A stretch of 64,000 bases of DNA from JAAGZL01 sp050297535 (GTDB lineage: Bacteria > Pseudomonadota > Gammaproteobacteria > Chromatiales > Chromatiaceae). The notes beneath the pieces are model-generated. The model was not told the origin of the DNA. It saw nothing but the letters and a program-made list of their open reading frames with translations, and did no database searches. This document shows, in pieces, positions 50,667 through 59,222 of the stretch (positions are counted from its first letter, which is position 1; each line of letters opens with the position of its first letter). The stretch covers positions 1 to 64,000 of the forward strand of contig JBNKSV010000001.1 of assembly GCA_050297535.1 (NCBI GenBank), given 5' to 3'. The translations under genes and the position numbers were made by a program.

Positions 50667-51516
50667 TATCGACAAACGGCAGGCCCGCCAGGCCTTTTCC
50701 AGGGCGGCTGAGCATTACGATGAAGTGGCGGTGCTGCAGCGCGAGATCGGTCGGCGTCTGTTGGAACGCCTGGATCTGATGCTGATCGAGCCCAAGGTGG
50801 TACTGGATATAGGTTGTGGCACCGGGGTGGCAACTATGGATCTGGCCCGGCGTTACCGCAAGGCCCAGGTCATCGCCATGGACTTTGCCTTTCCCATGTT
50901 GCAGGAGACGCGCAGGCGTGGCTCCTGGTTGCGGCGTCCGCGTTGTGTGTGTGGCGATCTGGAGCAATTGCCCCTGGCCGACGATAGCGTTGATCTGATC
51001 TATTCCAATGCCTCCATCCAATGGAGCAACGATCTGGAACATAGTTTCAGTGAGTTTATGCGGGTGTTGCGCCCTGGCGGCGTGGTGGCATTTACCACCT
51101 TTGGGCCGGATACGCTGAAGGAGTTGCGTCTGGCCTGGGCCGAGGCCGATGGCGGCAGTCACGTCAGCCGGTTTCTGGATATGCATGATATCGGCGACAC
51201 CCTGCTGAATAGTAGGTTCGTTGAGCCGGTGCTGGATGTGGATCGCATGGTCCTGACCTATGACAAGGTGAACGACCTGATGCGTGACCTCAAGGTGCTT
51301 GGTGCCCACAACGTAAACGAGGATCGCAGTCGCGGCCTTACCGGCAAGGGCCGGATGCAGACTATGCAGCAGGCATATGAGATGTTTCGTAGAGATGGCA
51401 GGCTGCCGGCCAGCTATGAGGTTATCTATGGCAATGCCTGGGTGCCGGATCAGAAACAGGTGTCTTCAGATGGTGTGACTATGGTGCCACTAGAGAACAT
51501 TAACCGCATGGGATGA
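50659..51516 (+). CDS. bioC: Malonyl-ACP O-methyltransferase
   Basis: A 285-residue SAM methyltransferase. Motif I is VLDIGCGTGVATMDLA (about 48-63). IYSNASIQWSNDLE and FTTFGPDTLKELR are typical of BioC. The ATG at 50659 overlaps the bioH stop by 8 bp; the longer frame from 50452 runs inside bioH and is rejected. Confidence 0.96.
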   Translation: MVNIDKRQARQAFSRAAEHYDEVAVLQREIGRRLLERLDLMLIEPKVVLDIGCGTGVATMDLARRYRKAQVIAMDFAFPMLQETRRRGSWLRRPRCVCGDLEQLPLADDSVDLIYSNASIQWSNDLEHSFSEFMRVLRPGGVVAFTTFGPDTLKELRLAWAEADGGSHVSRFLDMHDIGDTLLNSRFVEPVLDVDRMVLTYDKVNDLMRDLKVLGAHNVNEDRSRGLTGKGRMQTMQQAYEMFRRDGRLPASYEVIYGNAWVPDQKQVSSDGVTMVPLENINRMG

Positions 51517-52190
51517 GCCTTATGACGGCAGGATACTTTATTACAGGAACAGACACCGGATGTGGTAAGACCGAGATCACTCTTGGCCTGATGCATCTGT
51601 TGCAATCCCAGGGTAAAGCGGTCGCGGGCATGAAGCCGGTGGCCTCCGGCGCCGCTATGACGCAAGACGGCCTGCGTAATGATGATGCCCAACGTATTCT
51701 GCAACAGTCATCGCAAGCTGTTCCTTATGAGTTGGTAAATCCCTATGTGTTCGAACCGGCTATTGCGCCGCATCTGGCGGCCAGACAGGCAGAACAGAGG
51801 ATCAGTTTTGAAGTGATACAGGAGTGTTACGAAGGGTTATCCTCCATGGCTGATCTGGTGGTAGTGGAGGGGGTAGGAGGCTGGCGTGTCCCCCTTGCCG
51901 AGGACGGAGATCTCTCTGATTTGGCGTCTGCTATAGGGTTGCCAGTGATCCTGGTGGTGGGCATGAAATTGGGTTGTATCAATCATGCCCTGCTGACTGT
52001 GGATGCTATCCAGGCAAAGGGTCTTACCTTGGCTGGTTGGGTGGCAAATGTTATAGATGCGGAGATGTTGGAATTGGAGACTAATCTGGAAACCTTGCGG
52101 CAAACAATTTGTGCGCCATGCATTGGTGTAGTGCAACATATGCGATCTGTATCGACGGAGGTCATTGCTGTCAGCATGCATCTGGAATGA
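51513..52190 (+). CDS. bioD: Dethiobiotin synthetase
   Basis: A 225-residue ATP-dependent enzyme that closes the ureido ring. The P-loop is GTDTGCGKTEI (about 12-22). KPVASGA and VVEGVGGWRVPL are conserved. The ATG overlaps the bioC stop; an ATG 9 nt later is an alternative. bioA is not in this window. Confidence 0.95.
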   Translation: MSLMTAGYFITGTDTGCGKTEITLGLMHLLQSQGKAVAGMKPVASGAAMTQDGLRNDDAQRILQQSSQAVPYELVNPYVFEPAIAPHLAARQAEQRISFEVIQECYEGLSSMADLVVVEGVGGWRVPLAEDGDLSDLASAIGLPVILVVGMKLGCINHALLTVDAIQAKGLTLAGWVANVIDAEMLELETNLETLRQTICAPCIGVVQHMRSVSTEVIAVSMHLE

Positions 52191-52261
52191 TTGTCTCCGG
52201 ATACCATTATGTATTCGCCTCGATAGGCGGGTAGTGGCTGGAAGTGGTCGTTAATAAAATA

Positions 52262-52294
52262 ACGGACAAGGCCAATATGTCAGCTCTTGTCCGT
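52262..52294. repeat. Hairpin between bioD and the chemoreceptor gene
   Basis: ACGGACAAG and CTTGTCCGT (52262-52270 and 52286-52294) form a 9-bp stem between convergent genes. There is no clear T-run. The remaining 250 bp of this gap shows nothing else I can support. Confidence 0.45.
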
Positions 52295-52441
52295 GTGGTT
52301 GTGGGCACATAAAAATGTGTCGGTTTTACGTGCTGTTAATATCTCATCTACATCCTATCTTTTCAGTTGTATTTTCATCTGCGTTGCCAGGGGCCGTTAT
52401 TGGCGGTTGTCGCGATTAGTCACCATGCCCAGGAACAACGC

Positions 52442-54088
52442 TTATATCTTAAAGCTCTGCACGATTTCATTGAGTTCAAGCGCCTGTTCAGAGAGCTGTT
52501 CACTCGCAGCGGCAGCTTCTTGTGAGACACGGGCATTGCGGTCGGACGCGGTGCTGATTTCAGTAACGTTTTTGCTGATCTCGTCGGTAGCAACGCTTTG
52601 CTCCTCTGCCGCAGTGGCGATCTGGATAGTCATCTCGTTTATGGCGGACACCGCTCTGGTTATTTCACTAAGTGATTTTCCAGCGGATTCCGCCCGCTCT
52701 ACACTGGTTCGCGCCTTGTTATGGGCCTCGTCCATGACTGATACGGCATTGCTGGCACCTTGTTGCAAACGTTCTACTATTTCACGTATTTCATCCGTAG
52801 ATTGTCTGGTACGGCTTGCTAAAGTACGCACTTCATCTGCTACTACGGCGAACCCGCGTCCCTGTTCTCCGGCGCGGGCGGCTTCAATGGCTGCGTTCAA
52901 TGCCAGAAGATTGGTTTGTTCAGCAATGGCCCTGATTACCTCCAGTACTGTGCCTACACCTTGTGCCTCGCTTTCCAGGGTATGGATTGCCTCGGTGGCT
53001 CGCTCAACGTCGGATGCCTGATCTTTGATAGATGAGGTAGAGGCCGCTACAAGTGTGTTTCCTTCCTGCGCGTCATGGTCAACCCGCTGGGTGGCGTTAG
53101 CCGCCTCAGAGGCGTTGCGTGCGATCTCCTGTACCGTTGAGGACATTTCACTAACGGCGGTCGCAGCCATCTCGGTCGATGAATGCTGGCTGGTAATCAT
53201 CTCTTGGGTCTGGCCATTGAGTCTTTGTAACTGTTCCGAAGAGCTTTTCACCTGAGTTGAGGCCGCTGCTACCCGCTTGATCAGTCCATGCAGTTTGTCG
53301 AGAAATTGATTTAAGGTGGATGCGAGAATTCCCAGCTCGTCTTTGCTATTTACATGTACCCGATGTGTTAGGTCGCCATTGTCGTTTGATAGGGTCCGGA
53401 TGGCGTTGGTCACTTGGTTTAATGGGTTGATAACCAGTCCTGGCATGAAGATGATGACGAGCGCGCAAATAATCAGTTCGACGATAAGCGCCATGATCTG
53501 ACTGCTGTAGTTGCTACTGATTTTTTCATGGGCGGCCCCGGAGGCGGAGGCTATATCTTTCTGAACCTGAGCCGTGAGATCGTCGATCACCTTGCGCATG
53601 GCATGAAATTGCTGCTCCCCTTCGTGAAAGCTTAGATCGATCGCTGTGCCTCTACCAATGCGTCCTTCCTGGCTGCGCTGACGCTCAATCTCAATGGTTG
53701 TGTCCCGCCATTTGTTGAACAGTTCGAAGAACACCTTCTTGCGGGCCTGCATGGAGGCTGTCTTGGTTGTCTTGAAGAATTGATTCATGCGGTCTTGGGC
53801 TTGCTTTATGTTTTCCGCATGCGATTGCTTCAGTTTTGCATAGTTATCCGATTCTGAGTCAACGAAAATCATGCTGCGTTCCGCCACTAACGCCTGATAA
53901 AGATCGCGGTCGGCCTGCAGCAGGGAATCTATTTCCGGTAGTTGTTCATCTGCCAATTTGTCTATGCTGTTTCCCAGGCTGTTTATGATGTTCATCACCA
54001 TTATGGAGTTGATCAGCATCAGTAGTGTCAGGATAGAAACCGGTATGATCAGTTTCCAGCGGAAAGATAGATTATTAAACCAAGCCAT
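52442..54088 (-). CDS. Methyl-accepting chemotaxis protein
   Basis: A 548-residue receptor. TM1 (about 12-32), a periplasmic four-helix-bundle-like region (about 35-195), TM2 (about 200-220), HAMP (about 221-275) and a long signalling domain with the hairpin tip EVIRAIAEQTNLLALNAAIEAARAGEQGRGFAVVADEVR (given by position about 370-410) are visible. I use the ATG at 54088, preceded by GAGGG; the upstream frame from 54118 adds ten unlikely residues. It lacks a C-terminal CheR-binding pentapeptide. A periplasmic sensor-like gene lies immediately upstream. Confidence 0.93.
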   Translation of the reverse strand: MAWFNNLSFRWKLIIPVSILTLLMLINSIMVMNIINSLGNSIDKLADEQLPEIDSLLQADRDLYQALVAERSMIFVDSESDNYAKLKQSHAENIKQAQDRMNQFFKTTKTASMQARKKVFFELFNKWRDTTIEIERQRSQEGRIGRGTAIDLSFHEGEQQFHAMRKVIDDLTAQVQKDIASASGAAHEKISSNYSSQIMALIVELIICALVIIFMPGLVINPLNQVTNAIRTLSNDNGDLTHRVHVNSKDELGILASTLNQFLDKLHGLIKRVAAASTQVKSSSEQLQRLNGQTQEMITSQHSSTEMAATAVSEMSSTVQEIARNASEAANATQRVDHDAQEGNTLVAASTSSIKDQASDVERATEAIHTLESEAQGVGTVLEVIRAIAEQTNLLALNAAIEAARAGEQGRGFAVVADEVRTLASRTRQSTDEIREIVERLQQGASNAVSVMDEAHNKARTSVERAESAGKSLSEITRAVSAINEMTIQIATAAEEQSVATDEISKNVTEISTASDRNARVSQEAAAASEQLSEQALELNEIVQSFKI

Positions 54089-54158
54089 GACTGGGTCCCT
54101 CGTTGTCAGTTTGTACAAGCAACTGTGTTACAAAAGTGTGTTCTATTCGCAGGTTGCC

Positions 54159-54194
54159 AGCTTTGTTCTCCTTGCATAACTAACTGGGAGAACG
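54159..54194. repeat. Imperfect hairpin between the periplasmic sensor gene and the chemoreceptor
   Basis: CCAGC-TTT-GTTCTCC and GGGAGAACG-CTGG form a long, bulged stem in the 162-bp gap. It could be an attenuator or a processing site that sets relative expression of the two genes. No T-run was seen. Confidence 0.4.
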
Positions 54195-54250
54195 CTGGAC
54201 AAAACCAATATGCAGCAAACAGCAGAAGTTTGGACATTGTCCAGGTAAAG

Positions 54251-54811
54251 CTACTGTCCTTCCAGAATGTCGACATTTATGCCGATGGTAAGGGCGCCGA
54301 TTGCGCTGCCTTCGCTCATTACAGGAACAGATACTTGAACCAGATAGGCCTGAGAGCTTTCATCAAACTCCACATCTCCTATGTGGATGGCGCCCTGGCC
54401 ATTGTTGAAAGATTTGGTGAATTTATCTTCGTCACCTTGCCAGTAATCCGACGTCTTATTGGTCATGGCCACATTGGCACCTTGATTGTCCATGAGAAAT
54501 AGTTCAGAAAAGTACGGCTTGCTTTTTTCTAGTCGGCTAAGCTCTTTGGCGGCGGCGTTTTCCATCAGTGGCTTCATAAAGTCACCTATGCCGCTGGTAC
54601 TCCGCCAAGTGGCGTCTTGGGCCTTGATGGAGTCAAGGGTCTGTTGTTTGGCGTTTTGTTCATTAACCGCCGCGATCAGGATGGAATTTTCTCCCCAGGC
54701 ACGCAGTTCATCGGCGAGTTTTTTTACAGAATCAGGCGCCTCTTCTGCGTTGACTATGGAGGTTATTAAGGATAAGGCAATGATTGCAATGATTCTACGA
54801 GCTGGGTTCAT
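54251..54811 (-). CDS. Stand-alone periplasmic PDC/Cache-like sensor domain protein
   Basis: A 186-residue exported protein. It has a signal peptide (cleaved near VNA-EE), a helical first half and a beta-rich end (LFLMDNQGANVAMTNKTSDYWQGDE and YLVQVSVPVMSEGSAIGALTIGINVD, each in part), the hallmark of single PDC/Cache sensor domains. No membrane anchor or output domain is present. I start at the ATG at 54811, 6 nt after AGGAG; the ATG at 54817 would directly touch that site. It precedes a chemoreceptor on the same strand, so it may feed ligand information to it (inference). Confidence 0.8.
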   Translation of the reverse strand: MNPARRIIAIIALSLITSIVNAEEAPDSVKKLADELRAWGENSILIAAVNEQNAKQQTLDSIKAQDATWRSTSGIGDFMKPLMENAAAKELSRLEKSKPYFSELFLMDNQGANVAMTNKTSDYWQGDEDKFTKSFNNGQGAIHIGDVEFDESSQAYLVQVSVPVMSEGSAIGALTIGINVDILEGQ

Positions 54812-55106
54812 GTTCATCTCCTATGTTTTTCTAGAGTTACTAGATGGTTATGTGTGCCTGTCCGTGATTATTGGCGTTTACTACAAACCTAGCGGAACAG
54901 CTATTCAGGCTTGTTTATAGGTAGCGGCAGTTTTTTTCGAGTCTTTAATTTTTTTACATCGATTCATCGTGCCCCCATGTTCTAGCTCGGTTCTGAATGA
55001 TTACGCACCATATGCATGGTTGTATTGGGGGCATTTCTTGGAATTTGTTTGTGGGTAAAAAAATCGTATCATGCGTGGCTGTATAGGATATTTCCCGGAC
55101 GTTATT

Positions 55107-56180
55107 ATGAATCAGCATATTCTCAACAATACTAATGTGCTCGCCGAGCGCATCCTTATCTCGCCTGCGCAGTTGAAGCGGCATATGCCGAATACTCCTG
55201 AGGGTGACGAGGCGGTATGGCAGGCGCGCCAGACTATCAAGAATATCCTGAACGGTACTGATCATCGCCTCCTGGTTGTGACCGGTCCCTGTTCTATCCA
55301 CGATGTGGATGCGGCCATAGAATATGCCGAGAGGTTGAACAAGCTGCGCGAGGAGCTTGCCGATACTCTCTACATCGTTATGCGCATCTACTTCGAGAAG
55401 CCGCGTACCACGGTGGGATGGAAGGGATTGATCAATGATCCCAAGATGGATGATTCCTTTCAGATCGAAGAGGGGTTGCATAAGGCCAGAAGGCTGTTGC
55501 TGCGTCTTGCCGATATGGGGTTGCCTGCCGCGACCGAGGCCCTGGACCCGATCAGCCCGCAGTATTTGTCTGATCTTTTCGCCTGGTCTGCGATCGGGGC
55601 GCGCACTACCGAGTCTCAGACCCACCGCGAGATGGCTAGCGGGCTCTCCACCCCTGTCGGTTTCAAGAATGGTACTGATGGCAACCTTGGAGTGGCTATA
55701 AATGCCCTGCAATCCGTGTCCCAGCCTCATCATTTTCTTGGTATTGATCAGTCAGGTCAGGTGACCGTGCTCCAGACCAGGGGTAATGATGCTGCGCACA
55801 TCATCCTGCGTGGTGGAAATGGCCAACCGAACTATGATTCGGTAAATATCGCCATGTGTGAAGAGACCCTGAGGAAGGCCGGATTGCCTGAGAGCATCAT
55901 GGTGGATTGCAGTCACGGTAATTCCAATAAGGACTTTCATCTGCAGCCGCTGGTGGCCGAAGATGTGGTAAACCAGATCATCGGTGGCAATAAATCTATC
56001 GTGGGTATTATGTTAGAGAGCAGTTTGAAGGAGGGAAACCAGAAGATTCCTACCGATCTTTCCGAGTTGGAGTATGGGGTGTCAGTAACTGACGCATGCA
56101 TAGGTTGGGAGGATACAGAAAGGCTGTTGCGGGCTATGCGCGACAAGTTGTCAGAGGCATTGCCAGGACGGCGTGTGTAG
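55107..56180 (+). CDS. aroG: 3-deoxy-7-phosphoheptulonate (DAHP) synthase, class I
   Basis: A 357-residue enzyme that condenses PEP and erythrose 4-phosphate, the first step of the shikimate pathway. Blocks include LLVVTGPCSIHD, MRIYFEKPRTTVGWKGLINDP, IGARTTESQTHREMASG and DCSHGNSNKD. It is of the AroF/G/H type, and I cannot tell which aromatic amino acid inhibits it. The ATG at 55107 fits the family start; the frame from 55071 adds an unlikely leader. Confidence 0.95.
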   Translation: MNQHILNNTNVLAERILISPAQLKRHMPNTPEGDEAVWQARQTIKNILNGTDHRLLVVTGPCSIHDVDAAIEYAERLNKLREELADTLYIVMRIYFEKPRTTVGWKGLINDPKMDDSFQIEEGLHKARRLLLRLADMGLPAATEALDPISPQYLSDLFAWSAIGARTTESQTHREMASGLSTPVGFKNGTDGNLGVAINALQSVSQPHHFLGIDQSGQVTVLQTRGNDAAHIILRGGNGQPNYDSVNIAMCEETLRKAGLPESIMVDCSHGNSNKDFHLQPLVAEDVVNQIIGGNKSIVGIMLESSLKEGNQKIPTDLSELEYGVSVTDACIGWEDTERLLRAMRDKLSEALPGRRV

Positions 56181-56222
56181 GATCCAAATCCCATCGGCGG
56201 AAAGAAGTCTTTTCCCGCATCG

Positions 56223-56254
56223 CAAAAAAAAGGCCGCTAAAACTAGCGGCCTTT
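56223..56254 (-). terminator. Hairpin with a long T-run on the minus strand
   Basis: AAAGGCCGCTA and TAGCGGCCTTT (56229-56239 and 56244-56254) form an 11-bp stem. On the minus strand it runs into eight U; on the plus strand only three U follow. It is therefore a strong terminator for a minus-strand transcript and a weaker one for the DAHP synthase gene. Confidence 0.75.
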
Positions 56255-56267
56255 ACCAAAGGAGGAG

Positions 56268-56363
56268 ATGCCGGTGACGATAGATCAACAACAATACTGG
56301 ATTTGTCTTCCTATAGCCAACCGCACGAACATTGGAACATATCGCAGGATGCGCCCGCATTGA
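56268..56363 (+). CDS. Possible 29-31-residue micro-ORF
   Basis: A short frame opens at ATG 56268 or GTG 56274 and closes with TGA at 56361-56363. GGAGG at 56261-56265 is 8 nt before the GTG, a good spacing. The product would be basic and Gln/Arg-containing, with no family I recognise. It lies between two strong hairpins in the DAHP synthase-rpoH gap. The same segment contains several GGA motifs, one in a CGC-AGGAT-GCG hairpin (56343-56353), so it may instead be a regulatory RNA. Confidence 0.25.
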   Translation: MPVTIDQQQYWICLPIANRTNIGTYRRMRPH

Positions 56364-56411
56364 GAATTCTCAAGAATCTCAAATGTTATCAGTTTTGAGT
56401 GTAAAAATAGG

Positions 56412-56440
56412 AAAAGGGGCCTGATAAGGCCCCTTTTCTT
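56412..56440. terminator. Bidirectional hairpin terminator upstream of the rpoH stop
   Basis: AAAAGGGGCC and GGCCCCTTTT (56412-56421 and 56428-56437) make a 10-bp stem with a TGATAA loop. TTTTCTTTT follows on the plus strand and TTTTCC on the minus strand. It would end both the plus-strand unit and rpoH. Confidence 0.75.
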
Positions 56441-56461
56441 TTGTTGGTATATGCCGATAGG

Positions 56462-57316
56462 CTAGCACATCAGAGATGCCTTCATCTTCTCCATGGCGCG
56501 CTTTTCAATCTGTCTGATGCGTTCAGCAGATACGCCATATTTGTCCGCTAGTTCATGCAGGGTGGCCTTCTGGTCGGCAAGCCAGCGTGACATTAGTATC
56601 TCACGACTGCGTTCATCCAGGCCCTCCAGCGCGGCATAGAGCTGATGTTTTTCACTCTCTTCCGAATCCAGCTGTTCCAGCTGTATGGATGGTTCCATGC
56701 GCATGTCTGGCAGATAGGCCGCTGGCGCCGCCGGTGTGCTGTCGTCGTCTGAGTCGGCGTTAATGCCGTCGAAGGCCAGATCCACCTTGCTCAGGCGTTG
56801 CTCCATCTCGACCACGGTCTCTGGTTTTACCCCAAGGTCTGCGGCCACACCTTCGATCTCTTCCTGGGAGAACCAGCCTAGGCGTTTTTTGGAGCTGCGC
56901 AGATTAAAGAACAGTTTGCGCTGGGACTTGGTGGTAGCCACCTTGACTATGCGCCAGTTGCGCAGGACGAATTCATGGATTTCGGCCTTGATCCAGTGTA
57001 CGGCAAAGGATACCAGGCGCACACCCATATCAGGATTAAAGCGGCGGACCGCCTTCATTAGACCGACCGAGCCTTCTTGGATAAGGTCAGGCAGGGCCAG
57101 ACCATAACCGGAATAGCCGCGGGCAATACGGATTACAAATCTAAGATGGGAGAGCACCAGGGCGCGGGCTGCATCCAGGTCGTTGTTGTCGCGCAGGCGC
57201 AGGGCAAGTTCACGCTCCTCATCTGCGGTCAGCATCGGCAGCTGGTAGGCTGCACTGATGTAGGCATCCATACTGCCAGTGGACAGATTGACAGGAATCG
57301 CTAGTTCTTTGCTCAT
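56462..57316 (-). CDS. rpoH: RNA polymerase heat-shock sigma factor RpoH (sigma32)
   Basis: A 284-residue sigma factor. Region 2 (GLALPDLIQEGSVGLMKAVRRF) and the RpoH box QRKLFFNLR identify it as sigma32. Region 4 (LHELADKYGVSAERIRQIEKRAMEKM) ends the protein. It directs heat-shock gene transcription. A CIRCE-like inverted repeat lies 34 bp upstream of the start codon, overlapping the promoter region. Confidence 0.97.
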   Translation of the reverse strand: MSKELAIPVNLSTGSMDAYISAAYQLPMLTADEERELALRLRDNNDLDAARALVLSHLRFVIRIARGYSGYGLALPDLIQEGSVGLMKAVRRFNPDMGVRLVSFAVHWIKAEIHEFVLRNWRIVKVATTKSQRKLFFNLRSSKKRLGWFSQEEIEGVAADLGVKPETVVEMEQRLSKVDLAFDGINADSDDDSTPAAPAAYLPDMRMEPSIQLEQLDSEESEKHQLYAALEGLDERSREILMSRWLADQKATLHELADKYGVSAERIRQIEKRAMEKMKASLMC

Positions 57317-57343
57317 ATTAATAACCCAGTAAACTTGTATGCA

Positions 57344-57349
57344 ATTATA
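57344..57349 (-). promoter_or_regulatory. rpoH: Likely -10 element of rpoH
   Basis: A perfect TATAAT on the minus strand, 28 nt upstream of the rpoH ATG and directly abutting the CIRCE-like repeat. No good -35 hexamer was found at 16-18 bp. Confidence 0.5.
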
Positions 57350-57376
57350 TTAGCACTCACATGCTAAGAGTGCCAG
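57350..57376. promoter_or_regulatory. CIRCE-like HrcA operator upstream of rpoH
   Basis: TTAGCACTC (57350-57358) matches one CIRCE arm exactly. After a 9-nt spacer, GAGTGCCAG (57368-57376) matches the other arm, GAGTGCTAA, at 7 of 9 positions. Arm length and spacing are those of the HrcA operator. It touches the TATAAT of rpoH, so bound HrcA would block transcription. Confidence 0.75.
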
Positions 57377-57468
57377 TATCGTGGAAAGTTCCTGCATTGC
57401 TGACCCATTATGAGGACTGATAGGATATTTTCAAGTGGTATTTATCTTTTGTAAAACAACTTGTTATG

Positions 57469-58443
57469 TCATTCAGGCTCAATGGCGTGCAGATGCTTGG
57501 CCACGGCTATCCATGATCCGAACAGTCCCAGTATGGCGCTGGAGATGATCAGTATCAGCAGGCTGATTACATCTATGGAGGTAAGTGAAAAATTACTGTG
57601 GTATAGCCCGGCGAGTTTTTTGACCGGCTCTGTAAGCAACCATAGATTTACGCTGATGAGGATCCAGGCCAACAGTCCGCCAAACAGGCCGTACCAGAAG
57701 CCAGTGTATAGAAAGGGGCGGCGGATAAAGGCGTTGGTGCCACCGATCAGCTTAGTGATTTCGATCTCGTCCTTCTGGTTTTGAATCTCTAGGCGGATGG
57801 TATTGCCGATGATTAGTAATACTGCCAGGGCTAGCAGAGAAGCCAATAGTAATATGCCTCTGGCTACCACCTCGGTTAGGGCCTGAAAGCGGCGCACCCA
57901 TTCAAGATCCAGCTGGGCGATATCTACCTCCGGCATCTGACGCAGATCAGATACCAACCCCTCCGCTTTCTGGGGGGTGGAGTAATCAGCGGTTGGGGTG
58001 ATTACTATAACTGCGGGTAGAGGGTTGCTATCCAATGCGTCCAGGGCTCCTGCGAATCCGGAGTAGTTACGGAACTCTTCCAGGGCATCTTCTGGGGTGA
58101 TTAGCTGGAGTGCGGCTATTCCCTCTTTATGTTCGAGTTTGTCTGTCAGGGGTCCATATGCCGCATCATCCAAACCAGATTTTAGGAAGATGGAGATGTT
58201 GGCAGAGTTGCCCAGGCTGCCGCTGAGTCTTTGGGCATTGTCCAGCAGTATCTTGAGGCCGGCCGGGAAGGCCAGCGCGATGCTTATTACTGCTGCTGTC
58301 ATAAGGGTGGACAGGGGCGCACGGGTCAGTCGGCCCAGACTGGAGAGCATGGCCTGGAGGTGGCGCATGGCCCAGGTCTTGATGCTGCGCGGACGTTTGG
58401 AGGGGAGGTCGGCGATCCGGTTTAGGTTACGGCCCTTCTTCAT
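57469..58443 (-). CDS. ftsX: Cell division protein FtsX
   Basis: A 324-residue ABC-type membrane protein that, with FtsE, controls septal peptidoglycan hydrolysis. TM1 (about 50-70) is followed by an extracytoplasmic loop (about 72-190), and three TM segments (about 195-220, 245-270, 290-315). The conserved RLEIQNQKDEIEITKLIGGTNAFIRRPFLYTG (in part) is present. It is 1 bp from ftsE. Confidence 0.95.
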   Translation of the reverse strand: MKKGRNLNRIADLPSKRPRSIKTWAMRHLQAMLSSLGRLTRAPLSTLMTAAVISIALAFPAGLKILLDNAQRLSGSLGNSANISIFLKSGLDDAAYGPLTDKLEHKEGIAALQLITPEDALEEFRNYSGFAGALDALDSNPLPAVIVITPTADYSTPQKAEGLVSDLRQMPEVDIAQLDLEWVRRFQALTEVVARGILLLASLLALAVLLIIGNTIRLEIQNQKDEIEITKLIGGTNAFIRRPFLYTGFWYGLFGGLLAWILISVNLWLLTEPVKKLAGLYHSNFSLTSIDVISLLILIISSAILGLFGSWIAVAKHLHAIEPE

Positions 58444-58444
58444 G

Positions 58445-59119
58445 TTACATGGCCTCGTCCTTACTATCCCGCACCAGATGTCCTTTGCTCAGGGTTAGGG
58501 TGCGTTTGTTCATGGTAGAGATCAGGTCGATGTCGTGGGTTGCGATCAGCAGGGTGACCCCTACCTGATTGAACTGTTCAAACAGGTGCATGATCTCTCT
58601 GGATAGTTCAGGGTCTAGGTTGCCGGTAGGTTCGTCCGCCAGTACCAGCGGGGGGCGATTGACTACGGCCCGGGCGATGCCGACCCGTTGCTGTTCGCCG
58701 CCCGATAGAGATATGGGATAGGCCTTTTCCTTGTTCAGTAGACCGATCTTGTCCAGGGCGGCGCGCACCCGGCGTCCGATCTCGGAATAACCCACGCCGC
58801 TGGCAACCAGGGGCATGGCTACATTGTCGAACACGGTGCGGTTCTGCAGTAGACGGTAGTCCTGGAAGATCATACCAACTTCGCGCCGGTGATAGGGTAT
58901 TTGGCGGCTGCGCAGGCGGGAGAGGTTGCGTCCGGACACCAGTACCTGGCCGCTGGTACAGCGTTCGAGCAGCCCTATGAGCTTGAGCAGGGTGCTTTTG
59001 CCAGCGCCTGAGTGACCGGTTAGGAAGACCATCTCACCATGTTCGATATGCAGGTTTACGTTACTCAATCCCTCGAAACCACCGGGGTAGCGTTTGATGA
59101 CATTATCGAAATGGATCAT
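58445..59119 (-). CDS. ftsE: Cell division ATP-binding protein FtsE
   Basis: A 224-residue ABC ATPase. Walker A is GHSGAGKSTLLK, the signature is LSGGEQQRVGIARA and Walker B is LADEPTGNLDP. The N-terminus MIHFDNVIKRYPGG is typical of FtsE. It partners FtsX. Confidence 0.96.
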   Translation of the reverse strand: MIHFDNVIKRYPGGFEGLSNVNLHIEHGEMVFLTGHSGAGKSTLLKLIGLLERCTSGQVLVSGRNLSRLRSRQIPYHRREVGMIFQDYRLLQNRTVFDNVAMPLVASGVGYSEIGRRVRAALDKIGLLNKEKAYPISLSGGEQQRVGIARAVVNRPPLVLADEPTGNLDPELSREIMHLFEQFNQVGVTLLIATHDIDLISTMNKRTLTLSKGHLVRDSKDEAM

Positions 59120-59222
59120 CTTTTATTATTGCTTTGGGCGATTGGCCTGGAAAGTTGGTTTATCGTATGACACAGATAGTGTCTATTAAATGCGGTCTGG
59201 TAGCAACTGACCAGTTCCCAAT

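Noticed and set aside
57368..57400. Sigma54-type -24/-12 promoter for rpoH (TGGCAC on the minus strand)
   Set aside because: The GG-GC spacing is too short for sigma54, and the TGGCAC belongs to the CIRCE-like arm.
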